Positions 34,918-44,787 of a stretch of 64,000 nt of DNA are shown here, one piece after another. Both the position numbers and the translations under genes were made by a program. Source of the DNA: Bursaphelenchus xylophilus (taxonomy: Eukaryota > Nematoda > Chromadorea > Rhabditida > Aphelenchoididae); assembly GCA_904066235.2 (NCBI GenBank), contig CAJFCV020000002.1, positions 5,208,001 to 5,272,000 on the forward strand, in the 5' to 3' direction. Positions within the stretch are counted from its first letter, which is position 1. The number at the start of each line of letters is the position of its first letter. The notes under the pieces were generated by a model, which worked only from the letters and a program-made list of their open reading frames with translations, had not been told where the DNA came from and did no database searches.

Positions 34918-36386
34918 ATGGCGACTTCTCTGAAGTTTGTTCGTTTTTACAATTCGACCAGGCAAAATTTGAAGATCAATAGGGATACCAAGGTATGTCA
35001 GAGTTATTTTGTTCGACAGGTGGCAAAAACTAAAATACAAGTTTATTTTTTTTTGTTAGGTTTTGGTTCAAGGCTTTACTGGAAAGCAAGGAACTTTCCA
35101 CGGCCAACAGATGATTGATTATGGAACCAAGGTGGTTGGAGGAATATCTCCAAAGAAGGCCGGCACTACCCATCTGGGGAAACCTGTGTTTGCAAACGTC
35201 AGGGTACGTACTTGCCTCTTTTTAACGTTCCTTATTGTCGTTTAGGAAGCCCGTGAGAAAACTGGAGCCGACGCGACTGTTATCTATGTTCCAGCACCTT
35301 TTGCTGCTGCTGCTATTGAAGAAGCACTCGATGCTGAGATTCCTCTTGCTGTCTGCATCACTGAAGGAATTCCTCAACTCGTAAGTTGCTTAGAACACTG
35401 ATTTATCTGTTTTTAGGACATGTTGAAAGTGAAAAAGCGTCTTCTGGAACAAAACAAGACCCGTCTTCTTGGTCCCAACTGCCCTGGAATTATTATGCCA
35501 GAGCAGTGTAAGATTGGAATTATGCCTGGGCATATTCACAAAGCTGGCATGATCGGTATTGTCTCTCGATCTGGGACTTTGACCTATGAAGTAAGTATTG
35601 AAATATAGATTTAGGTACTTGTTCCCGGCCAAGATGTTTTTACGATTTTATTGTAGGCTGTCCATCAGACCACCACTGTTGGCCTTGGACAGACCCTATG
35701 TGTTGGAATTGGTGGAGATCCATTCAACGGAACAAACTTTATTGATTGCCTTGATGTAAGTGGCATAATTAGTTCCCTTTGTAGTTAAAATTTCTGTCGT
35801 AATTTTTTGTTTATTTTCATTATTTTGTTTTGAAGGCCATTTTTATCTAATCACCTTTTTTGCGACCGGAAAATGCATGTTTAGTCCGAAAGTTAATCCA
35901 TTTATCCTTAATTTACGTGAACATCAAAATTTCATTGATGTAATCAGTTAATTAGAGTTAATAACGACTCGTAATTAGAAATGTGTTTTGGACAACAATT
36001 ACGCGTTGAAACTCATTTTTAGGGAATGAACAACGACAATTATATTGTTTTAGATCTTCCTCCAAGACCCCGAAACCAGAGGAATCATCATGATCGGAGA
36101 GATTGGAGGCCAAGCCGAGGAACAGGCCGCCGAATTCTTGAAGCAGAACAACAAAGGCAGCAACTCAAAGCCAGTGGTGTCGTTTATTGCTGGAATCACC
36201 GCTCCACCTGGCCGTCGGATGGGTCATGCTGGAGCTATTATTGCCGGAGGAAAAGGTGGTGCTCGCGAAAAACAAGCCGCCTTAAAAGAAGCGGGAGTTC
36301 ATGTTGTCGACTCCCCCGCACAAATGGGATCACGGATGGCAAACGCTCTTCTCGGTCTTCACCGTGGCGCTTCGGCCACAGCCTAA
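34918..36386 (+). CDS. SUCLG1: succinyl-CoA ligase alpha subunit, mitochondrial
   Basis: TCA-cycle enzyme subunit that, with an ADP- or GTP-type beta subunit, interconverts succinyl-CoA and succinate with substrate-level phosphorylation. Exons: 34918-34992, 35060-35203, 35246-35380, 35417-35590, 35657-35755, 36054-36386; 960 nt, 319 aa. The first 20 or so residues ([16 protein letters not shown]) are basic and look like a mitochondrial presequence. Seen: the CoA-binding fold with [56 protein letters not shown], the [16 protein letters not shown] segment, and the phosphohistidine loop in [15 protein letters not shown]. The alpha-subunit length matches the family. The last intron (298 nt) is long for this window. 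It diverges from the APMAP-like gene. Confidence 0.97.
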
Positions 36387-36696
36387 TCGGTTTATTGTTT
36401 ACGTAGGCGAATCAAATAATCCTAAGTTTTCCAGTATACTCCTATTTCATGTAATAGCTCCATGTATGGTAGTAAATACTTCCTTCCCATACGTTCGTAT
36501 CTACTCTTAGTAACAATGCAACCTCATGGGCGGACTGGTCAGAGGAACGTATTTCGGGCTGTGGTTGTTGTTGTCTAGGATAATTTAGGGTACACATTTA
36601 GATTCAGGAATTCATTTTACGCACAATGTAGGTTGTTATGAATTGCGTAAGTAGTTTAAATAGTTTTTTGTTGTCGTGAATGGTCGTACATAATTG

Positions 36697-36745
36697 AATA
36701 GGCCGGTTGGGTTTAAAAACTTTTAAAGAACCCAACCGGCCTATT
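36697..36745. repeat. 17-bp perfect inverted repeat (hairpin) downstream of SUCLG1
   Basis: AATAGGCCGGTTGGGTT (36697-36713) is repeated in perfect inversion at 36729-36745 with a 15-base loop, itself partly self-complementary (TTTAAAA/TTTTAAA). It lies about 310 bp past the SUCLG1 stop, in the interval between convergently arranged genes. It could act in 3' end formation, be a small foldback element, or be a hairpin RNA. Confidence 0.75.
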
Positions 36746-36841
36746 TAAAAATAACTGATGACAGCCATAGGAAGTGTAAAGTCAGAAACGATGTCATGCC
36801 CATGTCTTCTAAAGCGTGGCTTACTATAAATGGCCTTCTGA

Positions 36842-36980
36842 CTACTTTTTGTTGCCCTTGTCCAATTGTTTGCAAAGTTTTGGTTCATTTGGCCCGACTT
36901 CCGTCAAATGTTCCGCAGCAATGAGCACTTGGGGGACACGACCCCAATCTTTAATCAACTCGACTACTGTATTTACAAGA
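36842..36980 (-). other. orphan exon-like open frame
   Basis: A minus-strand frame ending at a TAG (36842-36844) reads protein-like sequence, including VVELIKDWGRVPQVLIAAEH followed by LTEVGPNEPKLCKQLDKGNKK. It lacks an ATG in frame and I could not find a partner exon with matching phase upstream, although an ACAG acceptor-like site lies beside the VVEL codons. It could be the last exon of an undetected gene or a pseudogene piece. No family is recognised. Confidence 0.3.
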
Positions 36981-37149
36981 AAACAGAAGTATGGTAAACG
37001 GGACCATTACTAATTCACGTTATGTGCGTCATAAGGAGATAAAAAAAACAAAAAGATCTTTATAAGTCCGAGATGAATATGTGAGGTAACACAAATTATT
37101 TACTATATGTACAATTGACTCTCAAAACAGGTTTTAATGGGTTCATAAA

Positions 37150-37708
37150 TCAGTCCAGCAAATTCCTCAAGGAAAAGTTGAATGCTTTTAGTTTCTTTTG
37201 TTTCTGCTGAGTGAAGAGGGACTTGTAGATCCGGCTGAGTTGGATCGAGTCTGGATTCTGGGCGAAGGGTACCCTAACTACTAATCGTCGCTTTTCCGGC
37301 GCTGACACAACTTCTGGCTGACCATGACTCCATTGTGATGTCGGTGAATTCGCGAACTCCGTTCTGGAAATAAACGCAGATTACCAGCGGATTTACAGTT
37401 TATGTAAAATATCTTATGTTCTAAATTTAGCAAACAATAGAAGGGTATATGACTAAGTAAGGCAGTAGTCAGATTATCACTACAGAGAACTTGGATTAGC
37501 TTCAGGATGACATCATGGTTTTGTAATCTCATATAAATCTGCCATGAGTAAAGCTAAGAAAGCAAAAAAGAATTGAGTAATGATGTCTAATAGTCTTTGT
37601 TATATGCATACCGGGTAATTCTTTGGCAACTTACTTGAAAGGAAGACTTGCAACAGCCATTAGCAGATTGAGTACCATGAACAAGGTTAGCATTTTCACA
37701 TTTGACAT
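37150..37708 (-). CDS. putative secreted peptide-hormone precursor (95 aa)
   Basis: Two exons, 37635-37708 and 37150-37363, 288 nt in consistent phase. Residues about 6-21 (MLTLFMVLNLLMAVAS) form a signal peptide. A spacer without cysteines ends in a tribasic-type site (APEKRR), after which 44 residues remain to the C-terminus, containing PFAQNPDSIQLSRIYKSLF and a basic, probably helical tail (KQKKLKAFNFSLRNLLD). Signal, basic cleavage site and a single C-terminal peptide is the layout of a peptide-hormone precursor. There is no amidation glycine. No known family is recognised; the hormone role is inference. The start choice is supported by the signal peptide and phase. Confidence 0.65.
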
Positions 37709-39851
37709 TATTTTCTGTGTGGGTGTGATGAAATTTAACGGGCCGTCTCTCTATCCAGCGGCTCTTGGCAACCTGAAACCAGCATTAACATACAGTGCAT
37801 GACTAACGGAGTCCCATGGACTGCGATTTGTAAAAAAGCCGTAGGCGATCGACGCAATGTTGTTTATTTTTGTGCATGATGTAGACAAAAGGAATGATCA
37901 AAGGATAGAAATAATTGTTGACTAGTGATGCTAAAGGGTGGTGGTTGGCAATGCAAGGACAGTACTCGTAAAGGATTTAATAATTCTGTTTGTAAAGGAA
38001 ACTGGAAAATATATTTGGCAAAACAAACACTAAACCAAATTTTTTCAAATGAGTAATGGTAATTCCCACAAATTGTTTTTGGATCATAAAACAAAACCAA
38101 AAACGATATTCTTTGAAATTCGACCATATAACTTCTAAAAACAACAATTATAACAGCATCCATAAGTGAATACGAACCCTCACGGAAAACTAAATAATAC
38201 GATAAAGATGAAATACGATTAGATTCCAATACTACGAAGTAATTTGGTTGGGTATTACTTTACAAAAATTTTTAATATCATAGTATTTGGAAGTATTTTG
38301 GGATGTCAGTAGATTATCATAAGGACGTCTGTAATTATCAGCAAAAATATTTTCTAATAACTAGTGTTGCAAGATCGCTTGGTACCTAGTAGTTGAAGGA
38401 AATGGGATATTATTTAAAAACGTTTTCGTAAGAAAGGTGTTGTGGGCGGCATCTAAATGGTTTTGAATAAGATCCGCGGGGATGGACATAAAGGAGGAGC
38501 TCATAAATGCCGGATTACTTGGCCACATGTCCTTCCAAATCCAGATAACAATGACGGCCGTGTTTGTAAGTCATAACAAAAAGCAATATCCGCCCGGTTA
38601 ATCCTCGGTTTAGAGGGTGGATCCATAGAAAGGCCCTGTTACAATATTAGTCGCACCGTATCGGCCCGAGGAATTAGGCAAAGGTCGTGTAATTTCCGTT
38701 AATAATCCGCCGGAAAAATCCCAAAATCACGGTGCCGACAAACAAAAGGAAACAGCACGGTACATTTCAACTCCAGTCTGTGGAAAAGGACACATTCGGA
38801 GAGAGGAATAACACTTTACATTTAATTAAATTACCGTCAGACACAATTAACAAGTCTTCAGAGCTCGGGGTAAAAGGTTGGAGCGAAAAGATCATGATGT
38901 AGATGAAGGTCACTTCCCTCTTGGAAGGAGGCCACGACCCCCAACCAAAGTGTCAGGGTCCTTATGGGGTTCCACCCTCACTCCACGACATTTCCGTCAT
39001 TTTTTACGCAATTCATCGCGACGGAAGTGCGCCTGGCCACATCCATTCGCTGAACTCGGGCCGGGCAGTGATGTTTGCCGGAAGATTTAATGACATAGAA
39101 AAGCGAGATGTGTGACCCCATCCTCCTAATCAGCGTACCGGAAAACAATCTCTGTCCAAGGGTCGGCCCTGGTCAAGTCCCCTGAGGGCATGACGTCTTG
39201 ATGCCGTGTTCTTGGCCCATTACGTGTCTAATGAGACGCATCTTATCCACCCTCAACGCAGGTCCGGTTTAGACTTTTTTGGGTCTCTTGTACGGTACGA
39301 TGCGCACGCTCAATTCTATGTATATTTAGATAGGTAATGTCAGACCAAGGATATAATTAAAACGCTAATCTCTGAACGGTCATATTGAAAATGAAGATGG
39401 TGTCATTTCTTGTCCTTTTGCACGACTCTCCTTGGCCAAATTACACGGTTCAACCTGCACTGTGCAGCCGGTCGGCCCACGGACATGTTCCAAGTAAAAC
39501 GTCCATTACATCCATGTGCTGCTAATCCGATTATGCTAAGCGTACGTGAGATGTTTACATATGGATTTCCAACCAAAAAAAATATGTAATTATGATGTTT
39601 CATGAATATATTACTTTTCTCATCATATGACCATATGAATTCTAATGTAAATATAATACAACCAGAGACACCCAATTATAACCCGCTTCCGATGAGATCG
39701 CTCGTTTTTCCAGCCGGATTTAGTCTCGATCAGGCTTATCCGGCTGCTCTCTCTTCAAAGTTATGGCTGTCGGGTTGCGCAATCCCAACAAAACATACAT
39801 AAACATTTGAAAGTCGGAGAGTTAAATTCACAAAATATCAAAATCTCTCAA
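37709..39851. other. gene-poor interval
   Basis: About 2.1 kb between divergent genes: the peptide gene (minus) and the acidic membrane-protein gene (plus). Both promoters should lie here. I see a TGCACTGTGCA palindrome at 39456-39466 and a CCTGAGGGC at 39181-39189. No gene, RNA or complete repeat is supported. Confidence 0.45.
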
Positions 39852-41570
39852 ATGAAGCGTGCATTAATTCTTCTGTTCCTATGCTCCCTGCTACAACATG
39901 GCCTGGCGTTGGAGCGGAAAGACCTCGGAGATGAGGAAAGTCTCGAAACAGTAAGCGAACAAACTATTGAACTCAAAAGTTCTAAAGAGTATAAATAGCT
40001 AGTTAGTGACGTTTCGCGACCTAACACTTCTTTAATTACGGTAGATATATTCAGATCAGCTCAGAACACCTAGATGAAGATGGTTATCCAACTCCCAGGC
40101 CACACAGCGAAGGTCTAGAAGTTCTTAAGACCGATAAGGTCCCACGTGATACCAGCCGCTTCAGCTTGGATGATCTTATTCAGAGAGACGCCAGCGATGT
40201 TTCCGACTCAGACCTGACACTTGACCTATCGACTCCAAAATTCACGTACGCAGATAGTTCACGATGGATTTTATCGAACGAAGATTCGCTCAGCAAGGAT
40301 CTGGAAGTGGACTCTTTAAGCAGGAATGTCCCAGAAACAAAAGGACAACTGGAAGAAGTCTTGGATTTGGATGACACCACTCCAGGGTCGTTAAAAGTAG
40401 AGCATGACGCTCCAAAATTTGCTTCAGAATCCACAAAGTCTTTTGAATTGGGTTCTCAATCTTCTGAACTGGACAGAGAAATTGAAGAAATTATTCAAGA
40501 AAAAGCCGAAGGGCCCGGGTCAAGAGTTGTCTTTATTGATCCTTCAGAAGAAGAAGACGACGAGGAAGAACAGAATCTAGAGGACACAAAAGAAGCAACC
40601 TCGGAAGAGATCAATAAATTCTTGAAGGAAATTGGCGAAAAGTATGGTAAAAGCAGACAAGGTTCGGATGTGGAGTTCAAGGAAGAGTATCAACATCCCT
40701 ATTTGAAGACGTTCATCATCAATGACAAGAAGACAGAAGCCCCTTACTTTAAAGTGGTTAATAGAAAACGAAGACACTCAGTTCAGCAGGCGTCCAAACC
40801 AAGTTTGGAGCCGTCAGAAACCCCATCAAAGACCGGAGGCACACAAGTTTCAGATGTCAAAGAAACTTCTGGGGGTCTCTCTTACAATATTAACTTCGAA
40901 CCCGCCAAAAGCAGTAAGCCGAAGATTGACAGAAGAAAGAGAGATGTCACTTCATCAAGCAGCGACACTAGCGACAGCAGTGAGAGTAATGAATTGCCAA
41001 CCTCTGTTACTCGAGTTGAGACCACCAAACAACAAATGAGTAATCTTTTGGACAGAATTGAAGAAAACAGTCGAAATGTGAACATTGGCGATATGCGTGA
41101 TGATGAGAAATGGCCCGGGTAAGCAATGCTAAATATAGTAAAAACACTGAAAAGACTGCGTGTAAAGAATTGTAGTACTGGAAGGTTTATAAAATGAAGG
41201 GGAATGTAAAGAGAAAAACATGGGACTTGTAGATTTCTTACAGTTTGTTTACTATTTTTTCAAACCTTGAACCAACATCCCACCAGTTTTAAACAAAATT
41301 TCTGCTCTATGTCCTACTGTAATATGTTATAATTACAGACCACAGCCTCTTCCCAGATCGCCAGAACATCGCACTTTCCACGATGAGATGGCCATCCACC
41401 GACTCCCCAATGGATTTGGCTTCGCAATCCACTTCAGTTCGTTGACTGTGGGTATTGTACTCTTCTCCGCCCTCATTTTTATGACAATTCGTTATATCTT
41501 CAAAGCCAGAATGTCCAATAATACCCATCAAAGATTCGAAAACGAAAAAGATCCCAAGAATTTGCCTTGA
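39852..41570 (+). CDS. acidic type I membrane protein with furin-like sites (464 aa)
   Basis: Three exons: 39852-39950, 40055-41118, 41339-41570; 1395 nt. Signal peptide (MKRALILLFLCSLLQHGLAL), then about 370 residues of Ser/Asp/Glu-rich, low-complexity sequence with very acidic runs (SEEEDDEEEQN), two basic processing sites (NRKRR at about 232 and DRRKR at about 288), a Ser/Thr-rich stretch, then near the end a hydrophobic span (FSSLTVGIVLFSALIFMTI) followed by RYIFKAR and a short cytoplasmic tail. There are no cysteines in the mature lumenal part. This suggests a secretory-pathway precursor whose ectodomain is cleaved. I do not recognise the family; a granin-like or sorting role is possible but unsupported. 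The start and the transmembrane end agree in frame. Confidence 0.8.
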
Positions 41571-42403
41571 AAAAGTACAGTACTAATCCCATTCTTTACA
41601 ATAGTTGTACCTTCATTCTAATATCACACCTCTTACAATTGTTTTAATAAAGATGACAAGTGATGACATAAGTGATTAATAAATAAGCAAACGCTAACCA
41701 AAACATGTGTATTACAACACTAATGCCGCCTTTTGACTAGACACTGACATTCGAACTACTTTTAATTAGCAATCAACAAAAACACTTTTCAAAAGTAGTT
41801 CAGAAAAGAAGTTTAGCCGTAGGTGGGCATTTGTTTTGGATAAGGCTCATGTAACATGGCTCTAAAGACAAGTCTTCTTCAAATTTTAACACCAAATGAC
41901 CAATTTATGGGTGATACTAATCAAACTTATGGGCAACTAATCAAAATCATAATAGACACATAAATAAACCAACGAGTCAAAGGTATAAAATATCAGTTCA
42001 CATGAAAAAAAGTCATAACATAATATCAGACCGCATCTTAGTCGTCAAAAACCTTGCCGTGTTAAGTTTCCGGCTTTGTATGCTCCATTTCATTCGACAT
42101 CCAAATATATACACCTTAAAAGCATGACGTTGAAGTGTAACGCAGCCCATGTCACGGTCGGTCGCTGTGGGGTTACAGACTTACTGTGGAATGCATGGAA
42201 TACACTAGCCGTGTTCTCTAAAAGCAGTCGTACAACAAAAAATTTTCGATTCCGGCATTCGTAGCAGTTTCAGCTGACAATAAATGACGTTTCTGAATGA
42301 CAGTTTTCTAGAACGGATGACTCATTTTCTGGACAAAAAAATTTTGAAGAAGAAATTGCAAATTTAGCTCTCTTTTTAGACTCTCACTTCAGATGGTTAG
42401 GAA
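41571..42403. other. intergenic interval
   Basis: 833 bp between the acidic membrane-protein gene and the PIGK start. AT-rich; holds the 3' region of the former and presumably the PIGK promoter. Nothing else was recognised. Confidence 0.45.
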
Positions 42404-44594
42404 ATGAGCTTTTTAGATGTGGTAGTATTTATTTCCTTATTTATAACTTGTAATTCCTTATCCCTTGACAAAAGAATTGAAGAGAAATTCTTAAACTCGA
42501 CTCATACAAATAATTGGGCGGTTTTGGTGGATACATCAAGGTATTGGTTTAACTATCGACATGTAACCAACGTGTTAATCTTTTATGAAGCAGTAAAGAG
42601 GTTGGGAATTCCAGACAGGTACGAATTTGACATATTTTTTATCTGTTCTCTAGTGTAACATGGTTTTATCTCTATTTTCTGTTTTCAGCAACATAATAAT
42701 GATGCTGGCTGATAATATTCCTTGCAATGCCCGAAATCCTCAGCCGGGTGAGTAATTTTATTTATTGGTTGCATATTTAGGTACAGATCTCTTATTTATA
42801 AGTGGAATGAGTGGAAACCGATAGGTTTAGATAGGCGAATTGATCGATAACATCCTCGTCTTGATGAATCAGCTTTATTTTCCTCGGTTCTTGGCTTGTA
42901 TTTACACTTCTCAGCTGAATGACGTCTTTTTGAGGTCGTCGAAGACGTTTGACATTCTAAATTAATGTATGACCGAGTCTTCTGAGTCTCTTACCTCAAT
43001 TTTAACTGTTGGTTTGGTTTGGTTGACGGAACAGGTCTCAGCTATGAACCTGATAGGTCGAATTCTCTTCAGCTTGTATTCTTTGCCTGTCACGATCACT
43101 CGTTCGACAGCTTGATGACTTCCTTGTGCTGTAACCATCTTCAAATGTTTCCATTCGACTTTCATGAATTCGGCTACACATTTGGCAGTATTTTTCAGGT
43201 AAAAATCGCTTGCTTGCTTCAGTCTTGGGTTGTGTATTTTCTAAACATCACAATTAATTTTTTAAGTACCAAATACGTGGTAAGGTAAAATCTTACCTCA
43301 ACCGTGACGGAAGGTCTTCTCACTTCATAGTAAACATTGTAGATGGGACAGTTGCTCACAAATACTTTGTCCGCCCTTAGTTTGATAGACCCAATCATGT
43401 AATGGCTCACATTTTTAGGCATCTCCTCTGAAGTTGGGAGACACATGATTCTGATTTGAATGTGGTTCTTGAAAAGTTGTTCCACTGTGTATACTCTATC
43501 ATCGCTCTTCTTTGGGAGGTTCGCTTTCTTTGCTTTCTGAGCAGCAGAAGAGTGTAAAAGTATTGGAGAAAAGACTTTGTTCTGTTGATAAGTGTGCTCA
43601 TCTGAATGCCATGCCAAGGATGGAGGGTTCATATGAGTGCACACATGACGTCTTAAAATAGCTCGTCACGTTTTACGACCTACCCTTCTCTACTTGTTAC
43701 GGTCTCCTGCAATTCGTAGTTCAATCTCTCAGCTTTTTGTCGATACATTTACAACCGATTATACAAACTGAGACATCTTTCGTGATCATTTCGTTTTTTA
43801 ATCTTCATTTGAATTTTTCAGGCGAAATCCACGATGATTTGAATAATAATCTCTACCTAAATGATATCGAAGTCGATTATCATGGATACGAAGTTACTGT
43901 CGAAGCGTTGGTTAGATTGTTAACAGGACAAGTGGACGAAAATACTCCAAGGAACAAAAGGTTACTGAGCGATCAGCAAAGCAATGTGATGGTTTATTTG
44001 ACTGGTCATGGAGGAGTTGGATTTTTGAAGTTTCAAGATGCCGAGGAATTTACAGAAGTGGACGTCGCTAATGTTGTGGAGACCATGTATCAGCAGAAAA
44101 GGTACGCAAAGTTTTAACTATTTTTATTTAGTTTTAGGTACAACGAACTGTTCCTGATCGCTGATACCTGTCACAGCGAATCTTTATATCGGTCGATAAC
44201 GTCGCCCAATGTGCTGGCGACTTCTTCTAGTCTTTTGGAAGAGGAATCCGTCTCTTATCACATGGATTCAGCTATCGGAGTACATACCGTGGATCGGTAT
44301 GCCTTCTTCTGCGGTAGATTCCTAACCAAACATGTGCAGGATCGAAATTCAACCGCCACAATGAGCGGTTATCTAGATTCGTGTCCAAGAGAAGACTGTC
44401 TATCCGGAATTGGCCAGAGAACCGATCTCTTCAATCGAGATCCGTCTCGAGTTCGAGTAGTCGACTTTTTTGGAGCCAGGAAGTACACTAAACCCAGCAC
44501 AAGTGAAGTCAATTTGTTAGAAGAAGATGGAACACCGTTTACAGTGGTAAATGATTGGATGGGACTGGGAAAGGATCGGCATCTCGAATATTAA
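42404..44594 (+). CDS. PIGK: GPI transamidase catalytic subunit (PIGK/GPI8)
   Basis: Peptidase family C13 enzyme of the ER GPI-transamidase complex, which cleaves the C-terminal signal of precursor proteins and attaches the GPI anchor. Exons: 42404-42618, 42689-42747, 43822-44101, 44138-44594; 1011 nt, 336 aa. Signal peptide (VVVFISLFITCNSLSL), then NWAVLVDTSRYWFNYRHV, LADNIPCNARNP, DVEVDY-like motif (DIEVDYHGYEVTVEAL), and the catalytic pair His154 (YLTGHGG) and Cys196 (IADTCHSE), 42 residues apart as in human PIGK. The CTSR of human is DTSR here. The C-terminus ends without an obvious transmembrane helix, so it is shorter than the 395-residue human protein. Intron 2 (42748-43821) is exceptionally long for this genome and contains an antisense gene. 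The next gene starts 193 bp downstream. Confidence 0.95.
42792..43644 (-). CDS. uncharacterised 252-aa protein nested antisense in a PIGK intron
   Basis: Three exons, 43297-43644, 42995-43240 and 42792-42956, of 348, 246 and 165 nt, are all phase 0 with good donors (GTAAGATT, GTAAGAG) and acceptors (GATGTTTAG, TTAATTTAG), ending in TAA. The protein is basic and lacks signal peptide or membrane spans. It contains KSDDRVYTVEQLFKNHIQIR, a middle part with YLKNTAKCVAEFMKVEWKHL, and a C-terminal part with VKRLRRPQKDVIQLRSV. The whole gene lies inside PIGK intron 2 on the opposite strand. No family is recognised. Three exons that stay open, match in phase and have consensus splice sites make a real gene likely. 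Confidence 0.72.
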
Positions 44595-44787
44595 TGTCCC
44601 ATTTTAGTAATCGGTCTTTGTTATCGTAACGGGTAACTTTTTTATTATACATGGACTCAATAAAAGAGAAAGTGGACAGACGGCCTTCAATTATTGATCC
44701 AAATGAAAATTGCTCGGGGGATTCGAGACTGGATAAGAGAGGGGAATCTAGTCTGTCTTCCATTTTATCTTATTTTCTAGTCTCAAA

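Noticed and set aside
42995..43240. Nested antisense exon starting only at the internal ATG near 43165
   Set aside because: The acceptor GATGTTTAG at 43241 gives a longer in-phase exon linked to the upstream one, so the internal ATG is not needed.
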